From Deltaproteobacteria bacterium (GTDB lineage: Bacteria > Myxococcota > B64-G9), in contig JAFDKH010000028.1 in NCBI GenBank assembly GCA_019307065.1, forward strand, positions 1 through 36,316: a DNA stretch of 36,316 nucleotides, written 5' to 3'. Under the pieces are notes generated by a model, which did not search any database, was not told the origin of the DNA, and worked only from the letters and a program-made list of their open reading frames with translations. Numbering within the stretch: position 1 is the first letter of the stretch; every line of letters begins with the position of its first letter. Positions 15,967-23,633 of the stretch are shown here, one piece after another. The position numbers were made by a program, and so were the translations under genes.

Positions 15967-16560
15967 ATGAGCCAAGACGACAATGACAATAGCAAAAGGG
16001 GCTTTAAGGTCAATGACCACCGCTGGTGGCTCGACGAGAACGCCGATCTAGACGAGGTTGCTGACGCAGCCAAGGCCAGCCGACCGACTTATATCGAGGA
16101 GTTAGAGGCCCAACTGGAGGAAAAGAACAGGACTCTCCAGGAGTTCATCCAGGCCCATAAATCTTCGGTTTCTGAAATGGACCAGGTGCGTGGGCGCCTC
16201 GAAAAAGAGCTTACTAAACGGGTCGAAATCGAAAAAGCCAATCTAATCGGCCCATTTATCGACCTACTCGACAACCTGACTCGTTTGCATCAGGCCTGTG
16301 AGTCGGGCAGCAATCCCGAAGATGTCGGGGATGGAATGGGGCTGGTTCTCAAGCAATTGCAAGAACAATTGAAAAAAATCGGGATCGAACCAATCTCCGT
16401 TCAGGGTCAGCGCTTCGATCCTGTCACCATGGAAGCCCTGATGACTGCCGAGGTAGGCAAAGATAAAGACGGCCTGGTCATCGAAGAGATTCGTCCCGGC
16501 TACAAGCTGGGTGACAAAATAGTTCGCCCGGCCGGTGTGCGGGTTGGGGTTTGCAAATAG
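15967..16560 (+). CDS. grpE: GrpE, nucleotide exchange factor for DnaK
   Basis: GrpE releases ADP from DnaK so that the chaperone can cycle. The ATG at 15967 is preceded by AGGAG at 15955-15959; an earlier ATG at 15910 lies inside the previous gene and lacks a site. The 197-residue protein has an acidic N-terminus, a long coiled coil (about residues 40-95, EELEAQLEEKNRTLQEFIQ) and a C-terminal beta domain. That domain contains the family stretch QRFDPVTMEALMT and the ending GYKLGDKIVRPAGVRVG. It overlaps no gene, and dnaJ begins 17 bp after its stop, so the two form an operon. dnaK and hrcA are not in the window, and I saw no CIRCE element upstream. Confidence 0.96.
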   Translation: MSQDDNDNSKRGFKVNDHRWWLDENADLDEVADAAKASRPTYIEELEAQLEEKNRTLQEFIQAHKSSVSEMDQVRGRLEKELTKRVEIEKANLIGPFIDLLDNLTRLHQACESGSNPEDVGDGMGLVLKQLQEQLKKIGIEPISVQGQRFDPVTMEALMTAEVGKDKDGLVIEEIRPGYKLGDKIVRPAGVRVGVCK

Positions 16561-16577
16561 GAAGGGCTGGTTCGGGT

Positions 16578-17684
16578 GTGAGTCGCGATTACTACGAGAT
16601 ACTTGAAATTGAAAAAAGCGCTTCTGCCGCCGAGTTAAAAAAAGCCTATCGGCGTTTAGCGGTCGAACACCATCCGGATCGCAACCAGGGCAGCAAAGAA
16701 GCCGAAGAAAAATTCAAAGATCTGGCCGAAGCTTACAACGTGCTGTCTGATCCTCAGAAACGACAGATGTATGATCGCTTCGGCAAGGAAGGTTTACGCG
16801 GGGCCGGGTTCTCGCCTGGTTTTTCTTCGGTCGACGACATCTTATCCAACTTCGGCAACATCTTTGACGATCTGTTCGGCTTTGGTTTCGGCGGGCGGCG
16901 TACGCGGACACGCAGCGGGCCGCGCCGTGGAGCAGATCTGCGCTACGATCTCGAGATTTCCTTTAACGAGGCAGTCCTGGGTGCCGAGCGCGAGCTGGAG
17001 TTGGCCCACTCGGTCAGGTGTGAAACCTGTAATGGCTCGGGTATGGCCCCGGGAACGTCCCGCAAGGCTTGCACCCGCTGTGACGGGACCGGGCAGTTTA
17101 TGCAGAGCCAGGGTTTCTTTACGATCGCCACGAGTTGCCCGACCTGTCGCGGCGAAGGCAGTCTGATTGAAACCCCATGTCAAGACTGTTCGGGCTCCGG
17201 CCGCCAGGAAAAGCAAAGCACCGTAGCGATTACCATTCCTGCCGGCGTGGACGACGGTACCCGCATGCGCTTGAGCGGCGAAGGCGAAGCCGGCGACCGG
17301 GGCGGTCCCAACGGAGATTTGTATGTTTTCTTGCACGTCATTCCCGACGAGCGTTTCGTTCGTAACGGGCAAGATCTACATCTGGAAGTCGAGATTGACT
17401 TCGTTCAAGCAGTCTTGGGAACGACGCTCGAAGTGCCGCTGATTGACGGCCAGCGCGAGATTGACATCCAGGCCGGCACGCAGCCGGGCGATACGATCAC
17501 TTTACGCGGCCATGGCGTTCCGAATCTGCGCGGGTACGGCAAGGGTGACTTGATTGTTCATCCGATAGTACTGATTCCGAAAAAGATCTCTGCCGAGCAA
17601 GACGACTTGTTGCGACAGTATGCCGAGCTACGTGATTTAGAAGTGCGCAAGAAGAAAAAGGGTATCTTCGGCCGCCGCAAGTGA
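16578..17684 (+). CDS. dnaJ: DnaJ, Hsp40 co-chaperone (type I)
   Basis: DnaJ delivers unfolded proteins to DnaK and stimulates its ATPase. I choose the GTG at 16578, which gives the normal J-domain start VSRDYYEILEI; GGAAGG at 16560-16565 serves as ribosome-binding site. The 368 residues are normal for the family. The J domain carries HPD at 32-34, and a Gly/Phe-rich linker spans about 72-106. Four zinc-finger repeats CxxCxGxG lie at 148, 165, 187 and 201 (CETCNGSG, CTRCDGTG, CPTCRGEG, CQDCSGSG), followed by the substrate-binding C-terminal domain. It is cotranscribed with grpE and followed by GC-rich hairpins. Confidence 0.96.
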   Translation: MSRDYYEILEIEKSASAAELKKAYRRLAVEHHPDRNQGSKEAEEKFKDLAEAYNVLSDPQKRQMYDRFGKEGLRGAGFSPGFSSVDDILSNFGNIFDDLFGFGFGGRRTRTRSGPRRGADLRYDLEISFNEAVLGAERELELAHSVRCETCNGSGMAPGTSRKACTRCDGTGQFMQSQGFFTIATSCPTCRGEGSLIETPCQDCSGSGRQEKQSTVAITIPAGVDDGTRMRLSGEGEAGDRGGPNGDLYVFLHVIPDERFVRNGQDLHLEVEIDFVQAVLGTTLEVPLIDGQREIDIQAGTQPGDTITLRGHGVPNLRGYGKGDLIVHPIVLIPKKISAEQDDLLRQYAELRDLEVRKKKKGIFGRRK

Positions 17685-17736
17685 AGCGCTTGTTTCCTGG
17701 TCAATACAACCTATAGACAAACCATGCCTGTATAGA

Positions 17737-17796
17737 GCCCCGGCAGTGGAGCCGGCTGGGGCCCCCAGGCACGCGCACTTCGGAGCATGCCTGGGG
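17737..17796. other. Two GC-rich hairpins between convergent genes
   Basis: Hairpin 1 pairs GCCCCGGC (17737-17744) with GCCGGCTGGGGC (17751-17762) around AGTGGA, with a bulge. Hairpin 2 pairs CCCCAGGCA (17763-17771) perfectly with TGCCTGGGG (17788-17796). Its 16-base loop contains CTTCGG, a stable UUCG tetraloop. Neither has a T-run on either strand. They sit between dnaJ and the convergent gene ending at 17847, so they may act as a bidirectional transcript end, an mRNA-stabilising structure or a small structured RNA. Confidence 0.55.
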
Positions 17797-17846
17797 TGTG
17801 CCGGCCAAGACCGCCAGAAAATCATAAAGCTGAATGAGTATTTTGA

Positions 17847-19808
17847 TCAATCCGGCCACCTCGTTCTGCGCAGGCCGAGTATCAAGCCAACCAGCAGCAA
17901 CCCCAGCAGGCCTGAGCGGTTAGCCGAGTGCCCGCAACCGCAGCCGCGACCGGGCTTTACTCCGGTTTCAACGTAGGCCACGGGGTGAAGATTGATCCTG
18001 TCGGCGAATTCAACCGCGACATTTTTGTTGCCTTCGACTATCCAGAATATCCAGGATACTTTCGTATCGGGATCGAGAGTGTCATCGATGAAGCGAACGC
18101 TTTCGTTACCGATCAAGAAGGTTGCGGCGATGTGGACCGAACTGGTTTGCTTGACCAGCCACAGATCTTCGCCAATCCCAACCAGGCCGTTGGCCACCGG
18201 CAGCGAGATGCGGCCCTCTTGGAAATCGAACTCGGAAAACGGATAGTAGATGGCATCGGCGGCTGTCAGCCCTGGGGTCAGATAGAAGCCGTCGAGCGTC
18301 AGCGGAAAAACCACTTCCAGGGTTCGTTCTTGGTTGGAAGGCAAGGAGGCTTCGACCGTAACCCGGTGGATGTTTCCGCTTGGCAGAACGCGCCAGCTGA
18401 AATTAGTCGTTCTTCCCGGAGCAATCGCTAACAGGCCGTCATCTTCGGTGAAAAAAGGCGGCTCATCGACGGCGGTGTCGGACGGCCAGTCGTCGAGTTC
18501 GGTTATTTGATTGGTTTTAGTGTCAATCATGAGATAAGGGCCGCCCAGTTTGGGAGCTATCGCAGTAATGATTCCGTCGGCGCAAGCCAGGGCCGAAGCC
18601 GCATGGTCGAGCCCGTAATTGATTTCATTAATGAAGGGATTGATCCCGGTAGTGTCAGTCACTTGGCCGAGTAAAGCATCCCGCCAGCAATCCAGCAGCA
18701 TGTCGCTGTACTGGCCGGCTTCGATTTCTTCTAAGCTTTCTGCCTTGGCAACCAGGGTCTCGGCCACCTGCAGCCAGTGGCGGGTCCGAACATTTGAGGT
18801 CAGTACCTGGTTGTCACGCTCGCAAGCCCAGCCAGCGTCGAAAAGACCCGAGCCCCCCATCCAGCGCCGCATACTGTTAGTGCTGGGCGGTTGCCAGGTG
18901 CCGTCCAGGATCGGTGGCAGAGGCGGCTGTTCGAGATTGTTCTGCTTGGCCCAGTCGACAAATTCGGAAACTTTAGCGATCCGAAATCCCTCAGCCTCTT
19001 CGGCCAGCAGCCTTTGTTCGTACTGATCGAGCGCGGCCTGGCTGTGCACAAAATTAGTACCCATGTATGGGGCCTGCCCGTCGGTAGCCAGGAGCTCGCC
19101 GTCGTCGAAAAAACTCCAGCGCACTTCGACGTCCTGGGTGGCAAAGCTTCGCGAGCCCAGAACAATGTCGACTCCCTCCAGTGTAAACAGAGGCGCGGCG
19201 GTGGAGTAGTCGGATTCGTGTTGGTACTTGAACAGGTTCTTGGCCAGGACCAGAATATGGCGGTCATGCTCTTTGGCAAAAGCGGCCATACCCACGCCGA
19301 ACTGGCCCTCCTGACAAAAGACGGTTCCCGAGGGAGAAAATCCGGCTTGCGCATAAATCGGCGCCATTAGCTCAAAAGACCGCTCGAGGTCCAGCTTTGG
19401 ATAGGCTAAAAACATTTGATCGGAGTAGTGAAAACTGACCAACTCGGCTTGACCGTTGTCTATCAGCTGTTTGAGCTTGGCGATAACCTCTGGATGGCGT
19501 TCGAGCATCACCTCGACCATATAGGCCTGCATTTCGAGGGTGACCCCCCAGGCGGGATGCTTGAGAAAAACATCGAGAACCGGTTCGAAGCTTTCTTTGA
19601 TAATCAGGTCTTGTACCTGGGCATCATCGAGGTCGAAAGTCGGATTGTTGTCAGTGCCCGAGGGAAAACCCTTGAGTCCCCCGGCCACGTACTGGACGTT
19701 GAAGTGGAACATAGTCAGGGAGAACTTCTCAGGTTCCTGGGCCCGAGAATCTCCAAGACTGCCAATCAGGATGAGTGTTATAACAGCCAGGCAGACAGCC
19801 GATTTCAT
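17847..19808 (-). CDS. Exported GH57-like protein with MYXO-CTERM-type C-terminal signal
   Basis: The protein has 653 residues. A signal peptide (residues 1-23, cut after SRA) follows AAGGAGG and the ATG at 19806-19808. The N-terminal half (FHFNVQYVAGG, LKQLIDNGQAELVSFHYSDQMFL, SGTVFCQEGQFGVG) reads like the (beta/alpha)7 barrel of GH57/GH38-type glycoside hydrolases, including a Glu in FCQEGQ that could be catalytic. I cannot confirm active-site residues. The C-terminal half is beta-rich. The tail from about 622 has GCGCGH, a hydrophobic stretch (LLGLLLVGLILGL) and RRTR, matching the Cys-helix-Arg plan of MYXO-CTERM signals handled by myxosortase. I infer a surface-anchored polysaccharide-acting enzyme. 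It is divergent from trxB, 101 bp away. Confidence 0.8.
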   Translation of the reverse strand: MKSAVCLAVITLILIGSLGDSRAQEPEKFSLTMFHFNVQYVAGGLKGFPSGTDNNPTFDLDDAQVQDLIIKESFEPVLDVFLKHPAWGVTLEMQAYMVEVMLERHPEVIAKLKQLIDNGQAELVSFHYSDQMFLAYPKLDLERSFELMAPIYAQAGFSPSGTVFCQEGQFGVGMAAFAKEHDRHILVLAKNLFKYQHESDYSTAAPLFTLEGVDIVLGSRSFATQDVEVRWSFFDDGELLATDGQAPYMGTNFVHSQAALDQYEQRLLAEEAEGFRIAKVSEFVDWAKQNNLEQPPLPPILDGTWQPPSTNSMRRWMGGSGLFDAGWACERDNQVLTSNVRTRHWLQVAETLVAKAESLEEIEAGQYSDMLLDCWRDALLGQVTDTTGINPFINEINYGLDHAASALACADGIITAIAPKLGGPYLMIDTKTNQITELDDWPSDTAVDEPPFFTEDDGLLAIAPGRTTNFSWRVLPSGNIHRVTVEASLPSNQERTLEVVFPLTLDGFYLTPGLTAADAIYYPFSEFDFQEGRISLPVANGLVGIGEDLWLVKQTSSVHIAATFLIGNESVRFIDDTLDPDTKVSWIFWIVEGNKNVAVEFADRINLHPVAYVETGVKPGRGCGCGHSANRSGLLGLLLVGLILGLRRTRWPD

Positions 19809-19909
19809 AGATGCCTCCTTGATTGCACTATCCTACCTTGAGGTCGGCGGATCAACAAGGCTTGCATTTGGCTGATTTATGGTTATCTTTGATGTTCACA
19901 GGAGGTCAC

Positions 19910-20866
19910 ATGAGCCAGGCAGAAAATATTCATGATGTCGTCATTGTCGGGGGCGGCCCGGCCGGGCTAGCCGCCGGGATATACACCGGGCGCGGCGGGC
20001 TGGATGCAGTCTTGCTGGATATGATGGGCGGCGGCGGTCAGGTAAATACAATCGACCGGGTGGAAAACTATCCCGGAGTGGTCGACCCTGAATCCGGTAT
20101 CGAACTGGCTGACATCATGCGTAAGCAATCCGAGAGTTTCGGGGTTGCGATTACCTTCGATGAGGTTAAAAAAATCGAGACAACCGACGAGTTGTTGACT
20201 GTCAATTGTACCAGTGAGAATTATTCGGCCAAGACCTTGCTGGCAGCCAGCGGTGCAAGTCATCGCCCGCTGGGCGTACCGGGTGAGGGTCGCTTGACCG
20301 GGCGCGGAGTCAGTTATTGCGCCACTTGTGACGGCGCTTTTTTCCGCGGTCAGCACGTAGCGGTGGTCGGGGGCGGCAGCTCGGCGGTTATGGAGGCAGT
20401 CTACCTGTCGCGGATTGTCGAACGGGTAACCCTGATTCATCGCCGGGACAGCCTGCGAGCCGAAAAGATACAGCAAGACAGGCTTTTTGCCGCGGATAAT
20501 ATCGAGGTTCTCTGGGATTGTGCCGTGGAAGAGGTTCTAGGTAACAACGAAGTCAGCGGCTTGAAAATAAAGAACCTCAAGACGGGTGATCCGAGTCAGC
20601 TCGATGTGACCGGAATGTTCGTTTTCATCGGTTTGATTCCAAACTCGACTTTCTTAAAAGGTGTTGTCGAAATGGATGATTTCGGGTTCATCAAGACCGA
20701 CACACGTATGCGCACGATTAACCCGCGAATATTTGCTGCCGGCGATATCCGCCAGGATTCGGCCCGTCAGATCGGTACCGCGGTTGGAGACGGGATTACC
20801 GCCGCAGTCAACATCCAGGAAATGCTGGATACTGTCACACCAGACAGGCAGTACGTCAAATCCTAA
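19910..20866 (+). CDS. trxB: Thioredoxin reductase
   Basis: This flavoenzyme reduces thioredoxin with NADPH. The ATG at 19910 has AGGAGG four bases upstream; an in-frame ATG at 19823 would add an unrelated segment. The 318 residues are the usual length. FAD-binding GGGPAGLAAG lies at 14-23, the redox centre CATC at 137-140 (CATCDGAFF), NADPH-binding GGGSSAVMEA at 154-163 with HRRDSLRAEK at 177-186, and the second FAD block AAGDIR near 290. No thioredoxin gene is next to it. A 16-bp dyad begins 22 bp after the stop. Confidence 0.95.
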   Translation: MSQAENIHDVVIVGGGPAGLAAGIYTGRGGLDAVLLDMMGGGGQVNTIDRVENYPGVVDPESGIELADIMRKQSESFGVAITFDEVKKIETTDELLTVNCTSENYSAKTLLAASGASHRPLGVPGEGRLTGRGVSYCATCDGAFFRGQHVAVVGGGSSAVMEAVYLSRIVERVTLIHRRDSLRAEKIQQDRLFAADNIEVLWDCAVEEVLGNNEVSGLKIKNLKTGDPSQLDVTGMFVFIGLIPNSTFLKGVVEMDDFGFIKTDTRMRTINPRIFAAGDIRQDSARQIGTAVGDGITAAVNIQEMLDTVTPDRQYVKS

Positions 20867-20888
20867 GCAGAATGACGCATCTGGCCAA

Positions 20889-20904
20889 ACTGAAACATTT
20901 CAGT
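20889..20904. promoter_or_regulatory. Perfect 16-bp dyad, candidate activator site or trxB 3' structure
   Basis: ACTGAAA-CA-TTTCAGT is a perfect 7-bp inverted repeat with a 2-bp centre. It lies 107 bp upstream of the -24 GG of the sigma-54 promoter at 21001-21017, a typical enhancer distance. Its half-sites differ from the TTCCA/TGGAA dyads at the other two sigma-54 promoters, so a different activator would be expected. Confidence 0.45.
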
Positions 20905-21000
20905 GACAGCCAGGCCTGTATTACTGCGCAAATATTGCAACCAACCTGCTAATCGTCAGATCTCGCTCTTGTAAATTCAGATAGTTACACGGCTGACCAA

Positions 21001-21017
21001 ATGGCACGCGGATTGCT
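21001..21017 (+). promoter_or_regulatory. Sigma-54 (-24/-12) promoter, near perfect
   Basis: TGGCACG-CGGA-TTGCT matches the core consensus TGGCACG-N4-TTGCW at every position, with exact GG-N10-GC spacing. The predicted transcription start is near 21028. The transcript first enters a stem that ends in a T-run at 21120 and then the FHA gene. Confidence 0.8.
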
Positions 21018-21027
21018 GGTATCTATG

Positions 21028-21120
21028 GATTAGGGATAGGGAGAGGAGGTTCGAAAACAGCAATTTGCTTCCTATTATCCAGCAGAAATAGGATTCACCA
21101 GAGCCTCTCTCCCTTTTTTT
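21028..21120 (+). ncRNA. Candidate sigma-54-dependent small RNA or attenuator leader, about 93 nt
   Basis: The RNA predicted from the sigma-54 promoter starts near 21028 and ends at the T-run at 21114-21120. Outer stem: GGGAGAGGAGG (21039-21049) with CCTCTCTCCC (21104-21113), one bulged base. Inner hairpin: TCCTATT with AATAGGA (within 21070-21093). The 5' part has several GGA triplets, three as ANGGA. No open reading frame of note is contained. It could be a free small RNA or an attenuator for the FHA gene, whose ribosome-binding site lies just after the terminator. Confidence 0.55.
21104..21120 (+). terminator. Rho-independent terminator (3' arm and T7 run)
   Basis: CCTCTCTCCC pairs with 21039-21049 and is followed directly by seven T residues. 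The long interior folds into its own hairpin, so the effective loop is short. It could end the small RNA or transcripts reading through from trxB. Confidence 0.65.
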
Positions 21121-21148
21121 CAACGGGCGTAGCCGGTTAGGAGGTGCC

Positions 21149-21928
21149 ATGGCTGGTCATCCAAAAGCTTACCAGGGAGCATCGATCCTGCAAGTGTCTC
21201 TGTTTTACCAAGGTGGCTACTACGGCACCGAATGTTTCTCTCAGAAACACATTATTATCGGTCGGGTACCCAACGCGGACATCAACGTTCAGTGTGATCT
21301 TGTTTCGCGCCGGCACGCAGAGATCCAGGTAATCGGCGATAAAATATTCGTCCAGGACTTAAGCAGCAGAAACGGTATCCGGGTCAACGGCCGGCCGGTA
21401 GCCAAGGCCTTGATGGGAAACTGGGACGAGCTTTCGGTGGGTGACTACAAAATGAAGTTCCACCTGCTCAACTACGGCAGTCCGCGGCCGACTTCCCAAT
21501 TCGAAGTCTTGAGTCTGGATTCGGACCCCGGCTGGTCGAACACCTCGGAGCTCAACTCCCTTGGCCAGAGCTCTGACGACCTGACATGTCCGGACGACTT
21601 CATACCGCTGGCTCCGCCGATCCCCGGTCAAATCGAGCTCGAAGACGACTATCTGGTACAAGAACATTCGGCCGACAATGTATTTGCCCTGGCCGACCTG
21701 TTGGAACCCGATCCGTGCGATACGATGGAGGACTTTGTTCGCGAGAGAATGAAAACCGAGATCGATCATGTGCGCAAGAGCGAACGAGTCAAATTCGCCA
21801 AGATCGAGTTGAGAAAAGCTCTCCCGTCCCGGCCGAAAACACGCATCAGCCAGGCCCCCTCAAAAAGGTATTCCTCGTTGCTGAATCCCCGTTACGATGA
21901 AAGTTACACGATTTTATTGGTCGGCTGA
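21149..21928 (+). CDS. FHA-domain protein, 259 aa
   Basis: FHA domains bind phosphothreonine peptides. Here the domain covers about residues 12-110 with all core residues present: GR (38-39), SRRH (53-56), SSRNG (72-76) and Asn80. The C-terminal 150 residues are acidic then basic, of low complexity and without a recognisable domain (KTEIDHVRKSERVKFAKIELRKAL near 205-228 is helical). GGAGG precedes the ATG at 21149. The gene lies downstream of a sigma-54 promoter and terminator. A Ser/Thr kinase that could supply phosphothreonine sits at 34906-36246. It is likely a cytoplasmic signalling adaptor. Confidence 0.9.
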   Translation: MAGHPKAYQGASILQVSLFYQGGYYGTECFSQKHIIIGRVPNADINVQCDLVSRRHAEIQVIGDKIFVQDLSSRNGIRVNGRPVAKALMGNWDELSVGDYKMKFHLLNYGSPRPTSQFEVLSLDSDPGWSNTSELNSLGQSSDDLTCPDDFIPLAPPIPGQIELEDDYLVQEHSADNVFALADLLEPDPCDTMEDFVRERMKTEIDHVRKSERVKFAKIELRKALPSRPKTRISQAPSKRYSSLLNPRYDESYTILLVG

Positions 21929-21951
21929 ACTAGGCCAACTGGAAGATTCGC

Positions 21952-23100
21952 TTAGTCAGTCTTGGTACCGCAATTAGCACAAAATTTAGTGTCAGCCGCA
22001 AGCTCGTTGCCGCATTGACTGCAATGCGCTGGACCGGCGCTCATCGGGTTGCCGCAATTGGCGCAGAATTTTGCTCCGGCAGCAACGTCGCTGCTGCACT
22101 TGGGACACTTGGCTGCCTGGGCGAATTTTTCGCCACAGTTTGAACAGAACTTGGTCCCCTGGGGGTTTTGGGTGTTGCACTTGGGGCAGGCCAGCATGGC
22201 GACCGCCGGAGCGGCAGCCTGTTGGGGCTGTTGCTGCTGTTGTTGACCGGGCTGCACGGCGCCGGCCACCATGCCCGGCATCATCATGCCCAAACCCAGG
22301 CCGACTCCGGCACCCATGCCGGCCGCGGCCATACCGCCGCCGCCTTCGGCCTTGGCGGCATCATGCAGGGCCTGGGCGGCTTTGTACTTCATGTAATCAT
22401 CGAGATTGCCCATGGCCGCCATTCCGGAGCGCTCATCAATCTTTTTCTGGACTTCCTCGGGTGGCGTGATGGCGTTGATGATGAAGTCTTCCAGGGCCAT
22501 GCCGTACTTGCCGAAATCGTCCTTCAAACGGGTTTTGGTGCCGGCTCCGATCTCGTCATAAAACTGAGCCAGGTCGAAAACGCTTTTTACGTTCTCGCCC
22601 AAAAAGTCGGTTAGGCGTCCAATTACGATGCCCTTTAGAAAGTCAGCGATCTGATCTATTGAAAAATACCCCTGGGTGCCGACTATCTTGTTGACGAACA
22701 ACTGGGCTTCTTCGACCTTGAAAGACATGATGCCGAAGGCCCGCAGACGCACCAACTGCAGCTCTGTGTCACGGAAGGGGATCGGTTCGCGGGTACCCCA
22801 TTTGAGGTTGGTAAACACCTTGTGGTTGACGTAAACCACTTCGGCCTTGAACGGGGTCTTGCCGCCGAAGGGCAGCGTGATCAACTTTCCCAGTAAGGGC
22901 AGGTTGGCGGTCGTCAGGGTATGCCGGCCGGGCCCGAAAGTATCTAAAGCCTTACCGCCGCGGAAGAAAACCGCGCTCTGACTCTCTCTGACGATCACCT
23001 GGGCGCCCAACTTCAGATCGGCTTCACCACTGGCGGGATATCGGGCGGCAATCAGTTCGCCGGTTTCATCCAGGGATTGAACAACTTCAATAGCCATCAT
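21952..23100 (-). CDS. SPFH-domain protein (YdjI/virion-core-like) with three zinc ribbons
   Basis: The protein has 382 residues. Residues about 25-215 form an SPFH/band-7-like domain of the type called 'virion core protein' or YdjI (opening with VVQSLDETGELIAARYP, then LKLGAQVIVRESQSAVFFRGGK). A helical stretch follows, then a Gly/Met-rich and Gln-rich linker (about 254-294), then three CxxC...CxxC zinc ribbons at 305-322, 332-349 and 360-377. No membrane helix is seen, so it probably reaches the membrane through its partners. Two ATGs are adjacent, and GGAGG precedes the first. It is the last gene of a three-gene operon (23969 to 21952) with gaps of 18 and 20 bp. Family members are linked to envelope stress and membrane organisation. 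Confidence 0.9.
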   Translation of the reverse strand: MMAIEVVQSLDETGELIAARYPASGEADLKLGAQVIVRESQSAVFFRGGKALDTFGPGRHTLTTANLPLLGKLITLPFGGKTPFKAEVVYVNHKVFTNLKWGTREPIPFRDTELQLVRLRAFGIMSFKVEEAQLFVNKIVGTQGYFSIDQIADFLKGIVIGRLTDFLGENVKSVFDLAQFYDEIGAGTKTRLKDDFGKYGMALEDFIINAITPPEEVQKKIDERSGMAAMGNLDDYMKYKAAQALHDAAKAEGGGGMAAAGMGAGVGLGLGMMMPGMVAGAVQPGQQQQQQPQQAAAPAVAMLACPKCNTQNPQGTKFCSNCGEKFAQAAKCPKCSSDVAAGAKFCANCGNPMSAGPAHCSQCGNELAADTKFCANCGTKTD

Positions 23101-23120
23101 CGACCTCCTTGCAAAGTGAA

Positions 23121-23615
23121 TTACTTCTCTTCATCTCCGCCGACTGTCCGCAGGATTTCTTCGCGCTGATTCATTGCTTCGTCCAGTTCGCGGATCTTGC
23201 GAGCCAGGTCTTTGAGCATCGATTCGAGTTGCTTGTCGTCAGAGCTGAGCTCTAAGGCGCGAATATCTTTATCGAGTTGATCGACCGTCTCAGCCATCTT
23301 CTGGTCGAAAGCGTGCACCTTGTCGAGGCGCTCAACGTCGATTTTGTCTTTACCAAACCACTTGCCCGAAAAGCCGTAATTGGCGTAGCGCAAGCGGTCG
23401 ATTACTCTTGAAAGAGTCTGAGTTACTTTTTCGGCCGGCCCTAAAAGACCCAGGTTGCCGCGATTGGCGATTTCGGCCTTGGTATCGTCGTAACGCGAGC
23501 GGCTTTCTTTGAGTCTGTTGGAAAGCATTTCTCTGAGTAGTTTGTCGGTGTTACGGCTGTTTTCCTTCTCTTTATAGCCTTTGTAGCCAGGCAGTACTTT
23601 TTCCCAAAAACCCAT
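23121..23615 (-). CDS. Coiled-coil protein of the SPFH operon, 164 aa
   Basis: The sequence is almost entirely charged helix: NTDKLLREMLSNRLKESRSRYDDTK near 22-46, and a second coil at about 110-155 (LDKDIRALELSSDDKQLESMLKDLARKIRELDEAM). Between them is a more structured part with NYGFSGKWFG near 79-88. The N-terminus MGFWEKVLPGYKGYKEKE looks like a conserved family signature. It has no signal peptide or membrane helix. A strong GGAGG precedes the ATG. Its place between an SPFH protein and a small membrane protein suggests a PspA-like or scaffold role at the inner membrane, but this is inference. Confidence 0.82.
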   Translation of the reverse strand: MGFWEKVLPGYKGYKEKENSRNTDKLLREMLSNRLKESRSRYDDTKAEIANRGNLGLLGPAEKVTQTLSRVIDRLRYANYGFSGKWFGKDKIDVERLDKVHAFDQKMAETVDQLDKDIRALELSSDDKQLESMLKDLARKIRELDEAMNQREEILRTVGGDEEK

Positions 23616-23633
23616 GAAGGCCTCCTTGATTGA

